The position numbers and the translations under genes were made by a program. A DNA stretch of 60,178 bases from Methanolobus psychrotolerans. Lineage in GTDB: Archaea > Halobacteriota > Methanosarcinia > Methanosarcinales > Methanosarcinaceae. Each line of letters starts with the position of its first letter. Within the stretch, counting starts at the first letter, position 1. The stretch spans positions 1 through 60,178 of the forward strand of contig NZ_MBKP01000022.1 of assembly GCF_002243045.1 (NCBI RefSeq), read 5' to 3'. This document shows positions 1-9,252 of the stretch, in pieces. The notes under the pieces were generated by a model that was not told where the DNA came from, did no database searches, and worked only from the letters and a program-made list of their open reading frames with translations.

Positions 1-121
1 TTACCGTAAACAAAGGGTACATCTTTTTATCGTATATTACTTCGGGAAGTTCTTGGATTACGTTTCCATCCTGTATCTCTTTTGCCAGTGACTTATTGAG
101 AGGAATGTTTCCTTTAGTCAT
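1..121 (-). CDS. Partial unrecognised protein (N-terminus only)
   Basis: An open reading frame starts at an ATG (complement of 119-121) and runs off the left edge, so only about 40 residues are visible. The peptide begins MTKGNIPLNKSLAKEIQDG and is soluble and charged. No motif is recognisable. There is no clear Shine-Dalgarno sequence, but an A/T-rich TATA-like stretch lies about 25 bases upstream, so a leaderless transcript is possible. It could be a chance frame; the absence of stops over 40 codons is only mild support. Confidence 0.35.
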   Translation of the reverse strand, partial: MTKGNIPLNKSLAKEIQDGNVIQELPEVIYDKKMYPLFTV

Positions 122-383
122 ACATATAGTAATTATTTGCTTTATATTCTAATTTATCTGTACTGTATGCTGATCAATACAAATAAAGAAGAAAGGCTAA
201 GGGGTAAAACAGAAAATAATAAAAAGTCTCTTAATTATTGGTGGGATAAAAACAAAGTTATAAAACAAGAGCACTGATTTTCAGTCTTACAAATCAAGCT
301 TAAAAAAGTAAGTCTGCGACTACTTCAAAATCACTTTTCTGAGTAAAGTCGTAATTAACCCATGTTTGGAAACGGTTGTATTC

Positions 384-1799
384 TTACTTTTTCTCGATAA
401 AATCATCAAAGAAGTCTTCATTCTCTGTGTGAATCGGGATCAATATCTCCGCACTGATCTCCCTGATCATCTCCCTCAGCTCCTCACCATTTGCATGACC
501 GGATGCATGTGTACTTTCATGCCTTATTTTAAAATGTCTTATCCAGTTCTGCTTTCTTTCCTCATCAAGTTCCATTTCATCACAGAAAGGATCACACGAT
601 GACTTTATCCAGAGAGCATTTGAGGGTTTGATATCTGCAAGCTGTCCTATTTCCCACATGCTCATGGAAACAACATAGTCTGCAGGTGAATCTTTAAGCT
701 CATCACAGGTAATAGAATTGGGGCGCTGGATGTATTCACGCTCCCACGTAGCATAATCTTTCTCAACCTGTTCCTGCATCATACCTGTTTTAGTAACCAG
801 ACCCCAGCTTTTTCTTGGAACGAGTATCTTTACTTCATCCAGGCAGAATGGACAATGTGAACCTAGTTTCTCTACAAGATAGGCAAGTTTCAGAGGCACT
901 ACAAACTGTCTTCCGTTTGCTTTTGCAGCATTAAAGATGCTGTTGGTCCTGTCAATATCCCTTATAGGATGCTCAACAAAGACAATCCCTTCTGATTGGG
1001 AGAGCAGGCCAGTGATCTTATCCCTGACATCTGCTTCGCTATCTCTTTCATTGCTGTCGATACGCGTCCCTTCGCACAGTAACCATTTAGGTCTGGCTTC
1101 ACGTGCCTTCTCAACAAATCTCCTGCTGAGATGTCCATTTGAACCATGGAACCTGATATCACCGGTGTAAACAATGTTACCTTCATCAGTATAGATGATA
1201 AATCCGCAGGCACCTGGAAGGGAGTGATCTACAGGGATCATTTCAACTTCAAGACTTCCGATGGATATTCTTCTGCCTGTTTCCATTACACAAAAATCCC
1301 TTTTGTGAATATAATCCTCTTTCTTTCGGTCAACTCTGGAGAGACCACCATTTCTGTTAGTATAGAACCGGAAAGCCTCACAGGCATCAATAAGATCTGA
1401 AAATGTATTGCTTCCGGTGTCCTGAAGACATTCAAGTATTATCTTAGTAGCATCAGTACAGTATATCGGAATATCCCACCTCAGAAAATGAATGTACTGT
1501 GCATGGTCTGCATGGGCATGTGACAGGAACACCGCATCAACTGACCTCTCCTCAGGAAATCTGCCCATATGGCACAAATAATCCTCCCTATAGATCCCTT
1601 CAATATCAGGCAGCAAGCCAAACTCAAAGAAATCCCCAAGAGCCGAACATTTCCTGGGATTCAGGAATTCCGAGAAGAACATCCCATTCTGCTTAAAGCT
1701 CATTCCAAAATCCAGGAATATCCTTGTACCTTTATGCTCAACAAGTATCTTGTTACCACCGATCTCTCCATCTCCACCCAGAACCTTGATCGATACCAT
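384..1799 (-). CDS. beta-CASP family metallo-beta-lactamase (RNase J/CPSF-like)
   Basis: Predicted 471-residue metal-dependent hydrolase, probably a nuclease acting on RNA. The metallo-beta-lactamase signature HAHADH is at about residues 94-99, with later metal-ligand candidates in PVDHSLPGACG and the YTGDIRFHG stretch. The C-terminus carries the beta-CASP features SGHA and PIHTE, which in the family distinguish nucleic-acid enzymes from small-molecule lactamases. There is no KH domain, unlike archaeal CPSF homologues, so an RNase J-like or uncharacterised group is likelier. The second of two adjacent ATGs (1799) was chosen because GGTG lies five bases upstream. It is the last gene of a minus-strand run that includes PIN and CARF proteins. 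The fold is secure; the substrate is inferred. Confidence 0.85.
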   Translation of the reverse strand: MVSIKVLGGDGEIGGNKILVEHKGTRIFLDFGMSFKQNGMFFSEFLNPRKCSALGDFFEFGLLPDIEGIYREDYLCHMGRFPEERSVDAVFLSHAHADHAQYIHFLRWDIPIYCTDATKIILECLQDTGSNTFSDLIDACEAFRFYTNRNGGLSRVDRKKEDYIHKRDFCVMETGRRISIGSLEVEMIPVDHSLPGACGFIIYTDEGNIVYTGDIRFHGSNGHLSRRFVEKAREARPKWLLCEGTRIDSNERDSEADVRDKITGLLSQSEGIVFVEHPIRDIDRTNSIFNAAKANGRQFVVPLKLAYLVEKLGSHCPFCLDEVKILVPRKSWGLVTKTGMMQEQVEKDYATWEREYIQRPNSITCDELKDSPADYVVSMSMWEIGQLADIKPSNALWIKSSCDPFCDEMELDEERKQNWIRHFKIRHESTHASGHANGEELREMIREISAEILIPIHTENEDFFDDFIEKK

Positions 1800-1821
1800 C
1801 ATTGCACCATTATAACATGAT

Positions 1822-2517
1822 CTATTGTTGTCCTATGCCTTTAACGTTGAAAATATCTCTGATATTATTCAGAATGTGATCTGCTTCTGCTTTACAGAGC
1901 TCATGTATGTTGCGATCACCATACAGAGCATGTGCTGTCATCATACCTGCTTTCTTTGCAGGCTCTATATCCCTTCGAAGGCTGTCCCCTACAAAAAGCA
2001 CTTCTTCAGCCCTGAGTCCTGTTCTGGACAAGGCATGATGAAAAACCTTTATGTCCGGTTTGCTTGAACCTGTCATATCAGAGGTGATTATATGATCGAA
2101 CATCTCTGATAAACTCAGTTTTTCAAGACGAGCCCTGGCGTTAGCATGACTGGCATCCGTAACAATGAACAAACCTATTCGACGTTCCCTTAAAAGTGCA
2201 AGCGTCTCAAGAACATGCGGATAGAGCTTGATAGTATCGATTTTAGTATCATGATATATCTTACAGCAATTTTCAAAGGCAAATTCATTATAGACCTTTA
2301 TATCCTTCAGATAATCGCGTATGTTCTCCGGACTCTCAAAGCCATGCTCAGACCTCAGGAAATACATCAGCAGCTCTTCAGGATCTCCTGTGCCAATGTG
2401 ATCAACAATAGCATTACAGGATGCTGTCTTAGCCTCAACAAGATCAAAGAGCGTATTGTCCATATCAAACATTATGCCTTTTATTTTGCGATCTTCAGTT
2501 CCATCAGTCTTCTGCAT
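1822..2517 (-). CDS. HAD superfamily hydrolase
   Basis: A 231-residue haloacid-dehalogenase-fold phosphatase. Motif I is the DMDNT stretch (nucleophile Asp18, acid Asp20), a helical cap follows, then the VTDAS motif II region, a motif III Lys near SKPDIKVF, and motif IV as FVGDSLRRDIEPAKKAG. This arrangement is typical of subfamily I phosphoglycolate-phosphatase/YjjG-like enzymes acting on small phosphorylated metabolites or nucleotides. The start overlaps the 3' end of the upstream PIN gene by 37 bases, which indicates co-transcription and translational coupling. The substrate cannot be read from sequence. A later ATG at 2472, just before the motif I strand, would give a shorter protein and is less likely. 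Confidence 0.85.
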   Translation of the reverse strand: MQKTDGTEDRKIKGIMFDMDNTLFDLVEAKTASCNAIVDHIGTGDPEELLMYFLRSEHGFESPENIRDYLKDIKVYNEFAFENCCKIYHDTKIDTIKLYPHVLETLALLRERRIGLFIVTDASHANARARLEKLSLSEMFDHIITSDMTGSSKPDIKVFHHALSRTGLRAEEVLFVGDSLRRDIEPAKKAGMMTAHALYGDRNIHELCKAEADHILNNIRDIFNVKGIGQQ

Positions 2518-3515
2518 ATTCCAAGTTCCCGTGTAAAAATCTCAAATAATTTCCTGTCCTGGAACATAAGTTTCAGGGAGTCGTCGTCCCTGCCTTTATG
2601 TCCGAACTCACCACAAACGATAACAGAATTACATTTTATGAACCCGTTTACAATCGCAAGCCAGTAAACGAGCTTTACAAACTGGTCAGAACTGCATTCT
2701 CTGGCATCCAGAGTGGAAGGATATGTGAAATGGAAAAAGTCAGGCCCCTTCCCCTCGCACAGATTTGATGCATTTGTATCAGCGGTAAGGAATACAGGAT
2801 AGGCATAATTGTTCTCTTCATCAAAACGACGTATCGCGTTGACAATTATTCTGTCGTTCTTCTCACTGTGGTTTGTTGAAGGTAGCTCGGCCTTGACCTC
2901 CTGGATATATTCCCTGATATAGTGGTATTCCTTCATTGCCACATGAGCAGCTTTTCTGGCCTTTTTCATTTTCCTGTTCTCAAGGTTTTCCAGCAGTTCT
3001 GCATGATAGTGGGCACACTCCTGCATCTCATGTATATGGAAAGGTTTGTACTTGTAATTGACAGAGCTTTCTATCTCGTCATAAACAGTATCAACAATAA
3101 GGTAACGAGGAGCTTTAATGTAACTGGCCTTTGAAGGGAAACCCTGATACAGCATATTGGTGTCAAGGGCAAGATAAACTATCTTACCAAGCTTTTCATA
3201 GGCTTTGAGCATATCTTTGAAATCATCTATATTGTCGTACTGAATGATCTCGCTCAAAAGCATGCAGTACCTTATATCATCAAAGGATGGCAGTTCATTG
3301 ACATAAGTGCTATAATCCGCATATAGCTCTTCAAAATCTTCCTCATCAGACAGAACACGTATCCTGTACCCATCACCCGAGGTCTTTGCCTGTATAAGTT
3401 TAAGGTCAAAAAGCGGGTAATCGACCACAACTGACTGGTCACCAAAAAGGTTCAGCAGTATCTGCAATTCATCTCTCTGGATGACCACACTGTTCTCAAC
3501 CAGTTCACTGTCCAT
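2481..3515 (-). CDS. PIN-domain protein, putative ribonuclease
   Basis: A 344-residue protein with a C-terminal PIN-like nuclease domain. The acidic set is visible: LALDTN (Asp118), VYDEIES (Glu147/149), NDRIIVNAI (Asp221) and FLTADTNA (Asp246), the usual order of PIN metal ligands. The first 110 residues form a separate domain I do not recognise. A lysine-rich helical insert lies between the second and third motifs. The ATG overlaps the end of the CARF-like gene by 11 bases, so the two are almost certainly translated together. In the known family logic (CARF sensor plus PIN, HEPN or nuclease effector) this would be the effector, but here sensor and effector are separate polypeptides. It has no VapB-like antitoxin partner, which argues against an ordinary VapC toxin. 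Confidence 0.75.
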   Translation of the reverse strand: MDSELVENSVVIQRDELQILLNLFGDQSVVVDYPLFDLKLIQAKTSGDGYRIRVLSDEEDFEELYADYSTYVNELPSFDDIRYCMLLSEIIQYDNIDDFKDMLKAYEKLGKIVYLALDTNMLYQGFPSKASYIKAPRYLIVDTVYDEIESSVNYKYKPFHIHEMQECAHYHAELLENLENRKMKKARKAAHVAMKEYHYIREYIQEVKAELPSTNHSEKNDRIIVNAIRRFDEENNYAYPVFLTADTNASNLCEGKGPDFFHFTYPSTLDARECSSDQFVKLVYWLAIVNGFIKCNSVIVCGEFGHKGRDDDSLKLMFQDRKLFEIFTRELGICRRLMELKIAK

Positions 3516-4041
3516 TCATGGCCCTCACAACCTGTTCTTTGAAATCGTTCAACTGCTGTATCTGATACGGTATCATCATGTAGGGTCTGGGAACCGTCTC
3601 TTTGATGGATAGATAGAAAATATGGTCCACATCTGAAAGGTTAATGGGCAGAAGAGTGCCTGCAACCAGTGTCTTTTTTCCAGGAGTGATGTCAATTGCT
3701 ATCACATCACCATCCTTTTTCCTTTTCTTGATCAGACCAAGAATGTGCTGGACCATCTTTACAAAATCAGCATCGAAACTTATCTCACATTCACTCTCGG
3801 AGATAACTTCGTATTTGATGGCCGGAGATATATGGAATTCTTCTGACAGAATAGCCAGACCTCTGACAGTTGCATCTATCTCTTTTAGAAGCTTCTCACT
3901 GGCTTTACCTTCTGCAAAGAGGACTATCTCATCCGGGAAGAACTCTTTTTCACGTAAAACTGCATGGTATGAGTTCAGAACTGCCCACACCGAACGTCCC
4001 AGCATGGTTATATAGACTTTCTTAGGGGAAGATTCCGTCAT
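3505..4041 (-). CDS. CARF-fold protein, candidate cyclic-oligonucleotide sensor
   Basis: A 178-residue single-domain protein with a CARF-type Rossmann layout. A first strand leads into MLGRS (residues 13-17), where CARF proteins have their first ligand loop. Next comes PDEIVLFAEG, then a late strand ending in DITPGKK (117-123) followed by a hydrophobic helix, matching the second CARF ligand loop (Asp-x-Thr-x-Gly-x-Lys). CARF domains bind cyclic oligoadenylates made by type III CRISPR complexes. No CRISPR gene is visible in this window. ATG 4041 is preferred over GTG 4074 because AAGTGATC sits just upstream of it. The gene overlaps the PIN gene downstream and lies 77 bases after the YhaN-like gene. 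The fold assignment is by pattern only; other Rossmann regulators are the main alternative. Confidence 0.65.
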   Translation of the reverse strand: MTESSPKKVYITMLGRSVWAVLNSYHAVLREKEFFPDEIVLFAEGKASEKLLKEIDATVRGLAILSEEFHISPAIKYEVISESECEISFDADFVKMVQHILGLIKKRKKDGDVIAIDITPGKKTLVAGTLLPINLSDVDHIFYLSIKETVPRPYMMIPYQIQQLNDFKEQVVRAMNGQ

Positions 4042-4118
4042 GTGATCACTTAATCCGAAGATGCTCAAATCCACTTATATTGATAGTATTGATATGATGA
4101 TCCTATAAACAAAAACAC

Positions 4119-7100
4119 TCACACGTCCAGCTCAACAACACCTACATCCGGCACAATGCTCCTGAACATCTCAACAGTCCCCGGATGGCAGGTGAAATAG
4201 AGCACCTGATTCGATTGACTAAGTTCATGGATAGAAACGATAGCATTTCTGCTCCTAACAGGATCGAAGTTGACCAGGATATCATCGAATATGATGGGCA
4301 GTGGTTCAGAGTGCTTGCCAAGCTCTTTGATGAAACCAAACCTAAGTGCTAGATAGAGCTGTTCAGCCGTTCCCCGGCTTAGCTCATCAATGTTTTTACG
4401 CTTTCCGCTTTTATCTTCAACAAAGATGTCCGAAGAACCCAAGGGGGAGTATATCCTTTCATATTTCCCGCCAGTGATATTGGAAAAGAAGTTCTGAGCT
4501 TCAGTAATAACAGCCGGCTGTCTTTCTTTCTCATATTTGTCCATGGCCTTTGAGAGAATATGCTGTGCAATTGAATATGTAGCCCACTCTCTGGACTTCT
4601 CATTGATCTCCTCTTTGAGAGTTTCAAGTTCCAGCCGCAGCTTAGAGCCTTCACTGTAACCCTCAAGCTGCCTTATCTGATTTCTGATGCGTCCCTTCTC
4701 ATCGTTCAGGGATTCAAGGGCACTTTCTATTTCACTTATCCTTTCAGCAATTTCAGTTTCCTGTGTCTTCAGCATTTCAGGTTTTGAATTTTTCAGTTCA
4801 TTAATGATCTTAAGATGATCGTCGTTATTTCCGGAAAGTTTCCTCACATGTGATTCTGCGATCTCGTATCCACTTCTTGCCAGGACAATCTCATCCCATA
4901 TCTTTGCGTTCTTAACAAAATCTTCTTCACTACCCACATTTGCTTCATGAAGGAGGGCAGTCATGTCGCCGGAACAGCCAGATAGTTTATCTTCAGCTCC
5001 CCTGAGACTGAAAAGAAGTCTATTATTCTCTGAAACGAGGTTATCGAGCTGATTCTTTTTACTGAGCGTCTTTTCCAGATCCCCGCGGAGAATCTCAAGT
5101 TCAGTATCAGATCCAAGTCCTGTACTCTTTCTTTCACAAGCATCAAGGACAGATTTTATTCTGTTCCCATATAGCTCAATAGAACGGCCGTATATGCCGA
5201 TCTTTTCAGTCAGTTCCTCTGTTTTATCCTGGATCTCATAGCAGCTTTTGATACCTGCAAATATATCAATAATACTTTCAGGTGTCATCTCAGAGGAGAG
5301 GTCGTACTTTGCAAGCCATTCGTGCCACTTTTCCAATACCACGCCTCTTTCTGCTTCCTTTTCCTTGAGATAAGCATCAAGCACTTCTAACTGCTTTTCA
5401 AGATCTTCACGATCTCTTTTCACCTGCTCAGCCTTACCAGATTTGGCATACTCAGCATCGGCCTCATCACGCAACTTTATAACAGCCTGGTCAAGAGAAC
5501 GCTCCGACGCATCATAGTTACAAATTTCAAGGAGTTTCTTTGAATCCTCTTCAAACTCACCTATGGATATCTCACATGAAAGTATCTGAGAATTAAGCTC
5601 TGCTATAACAGCCTGTCTGTCCTTTGCTTCTCTAATAAGGGCAAGCTTATCATGAACATTCTCAGGCACTATATCAGCATCCAGGTTGCATGAAGTAAGC
5701 CAGTTCTTCCATTCATTTTTGGCTTTTCGAGAAGTAGATCTCATCTCACTCTGTTCTGTTTCAAGCTGAGCATACTTTTCTTTTGATGCAGCCCTGTCCT
5801 TTTCAAGTTCCTTCCTCTGCAAGGTGAGCTCTGAAACAGACTTAAGGCTAAGAGCGTATTCCTTAAGCTCGTCATATCTGTCCTCAAGCACAGATATCTC
5901 AGGTATGTCTTCAAAACCACATGAACTAGCATCTTTCATAATCTTTTCCTTAATGGCCAGGATATCATTCTCTATCTGTTCCTTTGCATTGCCAGATCGA
6001 GCAGAACCTGTGTTGTGCACAGGAAGATGTGTATTCTTAGCAGAGTTCTTCACAGATACTGAATAGACCACCGCTATAATGAACATCCCTGCACATGCGA
6101 TAATGCCTCCCTGTAGGTTATCGTAGACATAGCCGGTTGCAAGGGCCGCAATACCTATTATCCCAAAAGCTCCTGCCGGCCACATGGGCATACGCTGGCC
6201 AACTGCAACAGGTTTCTGCGTTATCATAGAAGCAAACGTCTCATCCCTCTCCAAAGACCTGAGCTCCAGCTCCTTTTCCTTAAGAGATGGGTATCGTGCC
6301 CTAAGGTTCTTCAAACAAGCAAGCATCTCACGGTTTTTGTTTTCAGGGACCTGTACATCTATAGCACTGATCTTAGAATTGATACCATTGATACTATGAC
6401 CTATCTTCTCAATTTCACTTTTCGACCATTCAAGCTGTGTTTCAAGTTTATGGATGTTTAATTCCGTCTCCTTTAAGGTAGATATTATGGAATTTAAGTG
6501 GCCTTTCAGACTGCCGGACAGATCAAAGCTTTCCAGCATGTTTTCATCCCACTCCTTGCCAATATCCTGCAATACTTGAGCAAGCTCTTTCTCCTTATTA
6601 TCCAGTTTTATCTTATCAGAACTTACTCTCTCAATATTTTCTTTATAACCTGCGACCCTGTCTGCTATATTCAGGATTGAAGGCCTTTGTTCCAGTAACG
6701 CTCCAGAAATGTTTTCCGGGCCCTGGCTTTTGCTTGAAATGGAATCTCTGACAAACTCGATTCTCTGGCATAGCTCCGTGATCTCACCATCAATGCTCTG
6801 TAGCTCACCATGGCGTTTGCGTACACCATCAATTGCAGGTATCGACCTGTCAAAATTATTCAGTTTCTCTTCATCCCAGTCCGGTCCAAGTTCATTAAGT
6901 TTTGCCTCAAGTCTTTTCTTTTCAGCCTTTAATGAGGACTTCAGCTTTGGAAGTTCCTCTCTTTCTGCGTTGTATTTCTCGATCCCGTTACCAAGTTCAA
7001 ATATAATGTCCTTCCGGGCCAGAAGGAGTTCATCTATCTCAATGCTGCTTTGTTCCTCACTGTTCCTTTCAATAGAATTTTTGAGATCCTCAATACTTTC

Positions 7101-7955
7101 ATCAAGAATCTGGATCTTCTCCCTGATGCTGTTGTATCTGTTTAATCCGTTCTCAGGAAAACTGTCGATCAATGGAAGCTCTTCAAGTTTACTGCTATGG
7201 ATCTGAAGGTCCACCCAGTCGTCCCAGACTGACAAAAGGGCCTTAATATGTTCCTGATCTTTCAGGAGAGCTGACTTCTCATCCTTAAGGTCAGCTATCT
7301 CTTTTTCTTTTCTCCTGATATCGCTGTGGAGCTGATCATATACATGCTGCCCGTCTTCAATTTCCTTTATCTGCGTCTCTAGTTCCTTTATTTGATTGAA
7401 AAGATCATTTATTGGTGGCTTTCTCCCGGATGGTTTGAATAAAGCTCCTTTCTTATTATCAAATAAATCGTTTATTTCCGGGATAGAGACTGCACCGATG
7501 CCAGTTCCTGCACTGTATAGTTTCCCACTGACGGAATTGCCGTTCAGTTTATTGAAATCCTGCAGTTCGTCCAGACCAAAGGCATAAACATTCTCAAAGA
7601 CATCCTTGTCTGCACTACCAAGTATTTTCCGGAGTTCTTCTTCTCCTTTAAAAGTACCATCCGGGAGATACAGTTTCAACTCCTTGCTTACGTACCTTTC
7701 AATCGTATAACTGTCCCCGTCAGTTGTATTTATCAACAGCCTGCCACCATGGAGACCCCCGTTAAAAGGCGGATATTGATTATGATTACTTCTTTTGTTG
7801 GGAAAATCGAAAAACATTCTTCGGATGAATGAGAGCAAAGTAGACTTCCCTGCTTCGTTCTTACCATACAGTACGGTTAGACCTTCGCCTAAGTCTTGGA
7901 TTGGAAAATCATTGAACTTACCAAAACCGTCTATGTTCAGATCAGTTATTCTCAT
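4119..7955 (-). CDS. YhaN/SbcC-like AAA ATPase with internal membrane segments
   Basis: A 1278-residue SMC/Rad50-like ATPase. The N-terminus has Walker A GKNEAGKST (residues 31-39). The C-terminus has an ABC-type signature ELSRGTAEQLYLALR (about 1190) and Walker B PIIFDDILVNFD (about 1220). Long coiled coils fill the middle. Two hydrophobic segments lie close together at about 588-635, roughly where Rad50 has its zinc hook; no CxxC hook is seen. Such a membrane hairpin is a feature of the YhaN group rather than Rad50, and suggests the coiled-coil tip is membrane-anchored. It overlaps the Mre11-like gene by 14 bases, so the two probably form a nuclease-ATPase complex for DNA end processing. 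SD GGAG is seven bases before the ATG. Confidence 0.85.
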   Translation of the reverse strand: MRITDLNIDGFGKFNDFPIQDLGEGLTVLYGKNEAGKSTLLSFIRRMFFDFPNKRSNHNQYPPFNGGLHGGRLLINTTDGDSYTIERYVSKELKLYLPDGTFKGEEELRKILGSADKDVFENVYAFGLDELQDFNKLNGNSVSGKLYSAGTGIGAVSIPEINDLFDNKKGALFKPSGRKPPINDLFNQIKELETQIKEIEDGQHVYDQLHSDIRRKEKEIADLKDEKSALLKDQEHIKALLSVWDDWVDLQIHSSKLEELPLIDSFPENGLNRYNSIREKIQILDESIEDLKNSIERNSEEQSSIEIDELLLARKDIIFELGNGIEKYNAEREELPKLKSSLKAEKKRLEAKLNELGPDWDEEKLNNFDRSIPAIDGVRKRHGELQSIDGEITELCQRIEFVRDSISSKSQGPENISGALLEQRPSILNIADRVAGYKENIERVSSDKIKLDNKEKELAQVLQDIGKEWDENMLESFDLSGSLKGHLNSIISTLKETELNIHKLETQLEWSKSEIEKIGHSINGINSKISAIDVQVPENKNREMLACLKNLRARYPSLKEKELELRSLERDETFASMITQKPVAVGQRMPMWPAGAFGIIGIAALATGYVYDNLQGGIIACAGMFIIAVVYSVSVKNSAKNTHLPVHNTGSARSGNAKEQIENDILAIKEKIMKDASSCGFEDIPEISVLEDRYDELKEYALSLKSVSELTLQRKELEKDRAASKEKYAQLETEQSEMRSTSRKAKNEWKNWLTSCNLDADIVPENVHDKLALIREAKDRQAVIAELNSQILSCEISIGEFEEDSKKLLEICNYDASERSLDQAVIKLRDEADAEYAKSGKAEQVKRDREDLEKQLEVLDAYLKEKEAERGVVLEKWHEWLAKYDLSSEMTPESIIDIFAGIKSCYEIQDKTEELTEKIGIYGRSIELYGNRIKSVLDACERKSTGLGSDTELEILRGDLEKTLSKKNQLDNLVSENNRLLFSLRGAEDKLSGCSGDMTALLHEANVGSEEDFVKNAKIWDEIVLARSGYEIAESHVRKLSGNNDDHLKIINELKNSKPEMLKTQETEIAERISEIESALESLNDEKGRIRNQIRQLEGYSEGSKLRLELETLKEEINEKSREWATYSIAQHILSKAMDKYEKERQPAVITEAQNFFSNITGGKYERIYSPLGSSDIFVEDKSGKRKNIDELSRGTAEQLYLALRFGFIKELGKHSEPLPIIFDDILVNFDPVRSRNAIVSIHELSQSNQVLYFTCHPGTVEMFRSIVPDVGVVELDV

Positions 7956-9252
7956 GCTCAGTCTCCGGAATAAGTTTGTCCAGAAGCAGCTCTTCTGCAG
8001 TCTTTAGGATCCTTGTCCTCTCTTCTTCATCAAGAGACTTTAGTATGTGTCTTATTTTTCCTTTTCCAAAAAGATCATGTAAAGAACCGTCGAGTTCCAT
8101 TAGGCAATCACTGTCAGAACATATCTGGTCGGTTATGCTCAAAAGATCAGAGATGAAGTCCTGTCTGCTTAAAAGGCCTGCGCGCTCAAAGGGAAAAGAT
8201 GTTTCGTCCTTCAGCCGTTCTAACCAAACAGAACCAGGCCCCACATCATAGTTATCCCTTAAGTGTTGAACAAGATCGGGCAAAAAGCCATCTTTTATCA
8301 GAAGCCTTTTCAATGGGCTTCGGCCTGTGAGAACGAATCTGCAAATTAAATGCCTGCCATCTGAGATCTCAAAGAGCTTATCCATCTTTTCTTCAAGCTG
8401 TTCTATAAGATCAGCCTCTGTTTCCAATTCGCTGACAGATAACTCTTCAACACACCATCGAACAGAATCAACCGGGACAAAATCGACATTTGTGTTACCT
8501 TTTTTGTCTACTTCCACTACCATACATCCCCTCTCTCCCGGTTCACCCGGGTCTCTGCCCTGTGGATTACCGGAATAGACTATGAAAGGTTCTGTTTCGA
8601 CGAACTGCGGTTGATGTATGTGCCCAAGGGCCCAATAATCATAATTTGTTTCTTTAAGGTCCTGGACACTGCAGGGTGCATAAGGATAATGCCCTTCTGC
8701 TGAGCCAACCGTACAATGAAGCATGCCTATTGCATATGGAGAATCGGGATCTTTTTTCTGAAAACCTTTTGCGAGGTTTTCTTTGATGTGTGTTGTCCGA
8801 TAACTAATCCCGCTGATATTTGCTATCACTCTGCCATTCCTGCTAACTGAAAAGGTTTCTACATAATCACCACTGAATACTTTCACATTATCGGGCCATT
8901 CAAGACTTGCAGACCATCCATTAAGAGGATCATGATTCCCATGTGTGATGTATGTTGCAATACCTGCATCAGATAGTCTTTTAAGACCATCAAGGAATTT
9001 CAGCTGGGCATAAAGGCTTTTGTCAGCGCTGTCGTAAATATCGCCAGCTATCAGAAGAAAGTCTGCATTTTTCTCGATGCAAAGGTCAATGATCTTATTG
9101 TAGGCTGCAAACGTAGCCTTTGTCATTACATCACTTAACAGGGGATTGATATCAGAAAGTCCATGGAAAGAACTGTCCAGGTGAAGGTCTGCTGTATGCA
9201 CAAAGATAAAATCAGTATCATTATTGCTTTTTGATCTTTTTTTAGCAGCCAT
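7942..9252 (-). CDS. Mre11/YhaO-like metallophosphoesterase, DNA exonuclease
   Basis: A 436-residue calcineurin-like phosphoesterase, the expected nuclease partner of the YhaN-like ATPase encoded next to it. Metal-binding motifs appear in order: TADLHLD (Asp22, His24), AGDIYD, THGNHD, and GHIH after the LHCTVG stretch. The C-terminal 150 residues are the accessory region typical of the YhaO/SbcD group. By family knowledge it would cut DNA ends in an ATP-dependent, partner-controlled way. It is the promoter-proximal gene of the six-gene minus-strand run. No strong Shine-Dalgarno precedes the ATG; a TATA-like box lies about 50 bases upstream. Whether it replaces or supplements a canonical Mre11-Rad50 elsewhere in the genome cannot be seen. 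Confidence 0.87.
   Translation of the reverse strand: MAAKKRSKSNNDTDFIFVHTADLHLDSSFHGLSDINPLLSDVMTKATFAAYNKIIDLCIEKNADFLLIAGDIYDSADKSLYAQLKFLDGLKRLSDAGIATYITHGNHDPLNGWSASLEWPDNVKVFSGDYVETFSVSRNGRVIANISGISYRTTHIKENLAKGFQKKDPDSPYAIGMLHCTVGSAEGHYPYAPCSVQDLKETNYDYWALGHIHQPQFVETEPFIVYSGNPQGRDPGEPGERGCMVVEVDKKGNTNVDFVPVDSVRWCVEELSVSELETEADLIEQLEEKMDKLFEISDGRHLICRFVLTGRSPLKRLLIKDGFLPDLVQHLRDNYDVGPGSVWLERLKDETSFPFERAGLLSRQDFISDLLSITDQICSDSDCLMELDGSLHDLFGKGKIRHILKSLDEEERTRILKTAEELLLDKLIPETEHENN

Noticed and set aside
4119-7955. Canonical Rad50
   Set aside because: No CxxC zinc hook is seen and two membrane segments are present, which fits the YhaN group better.
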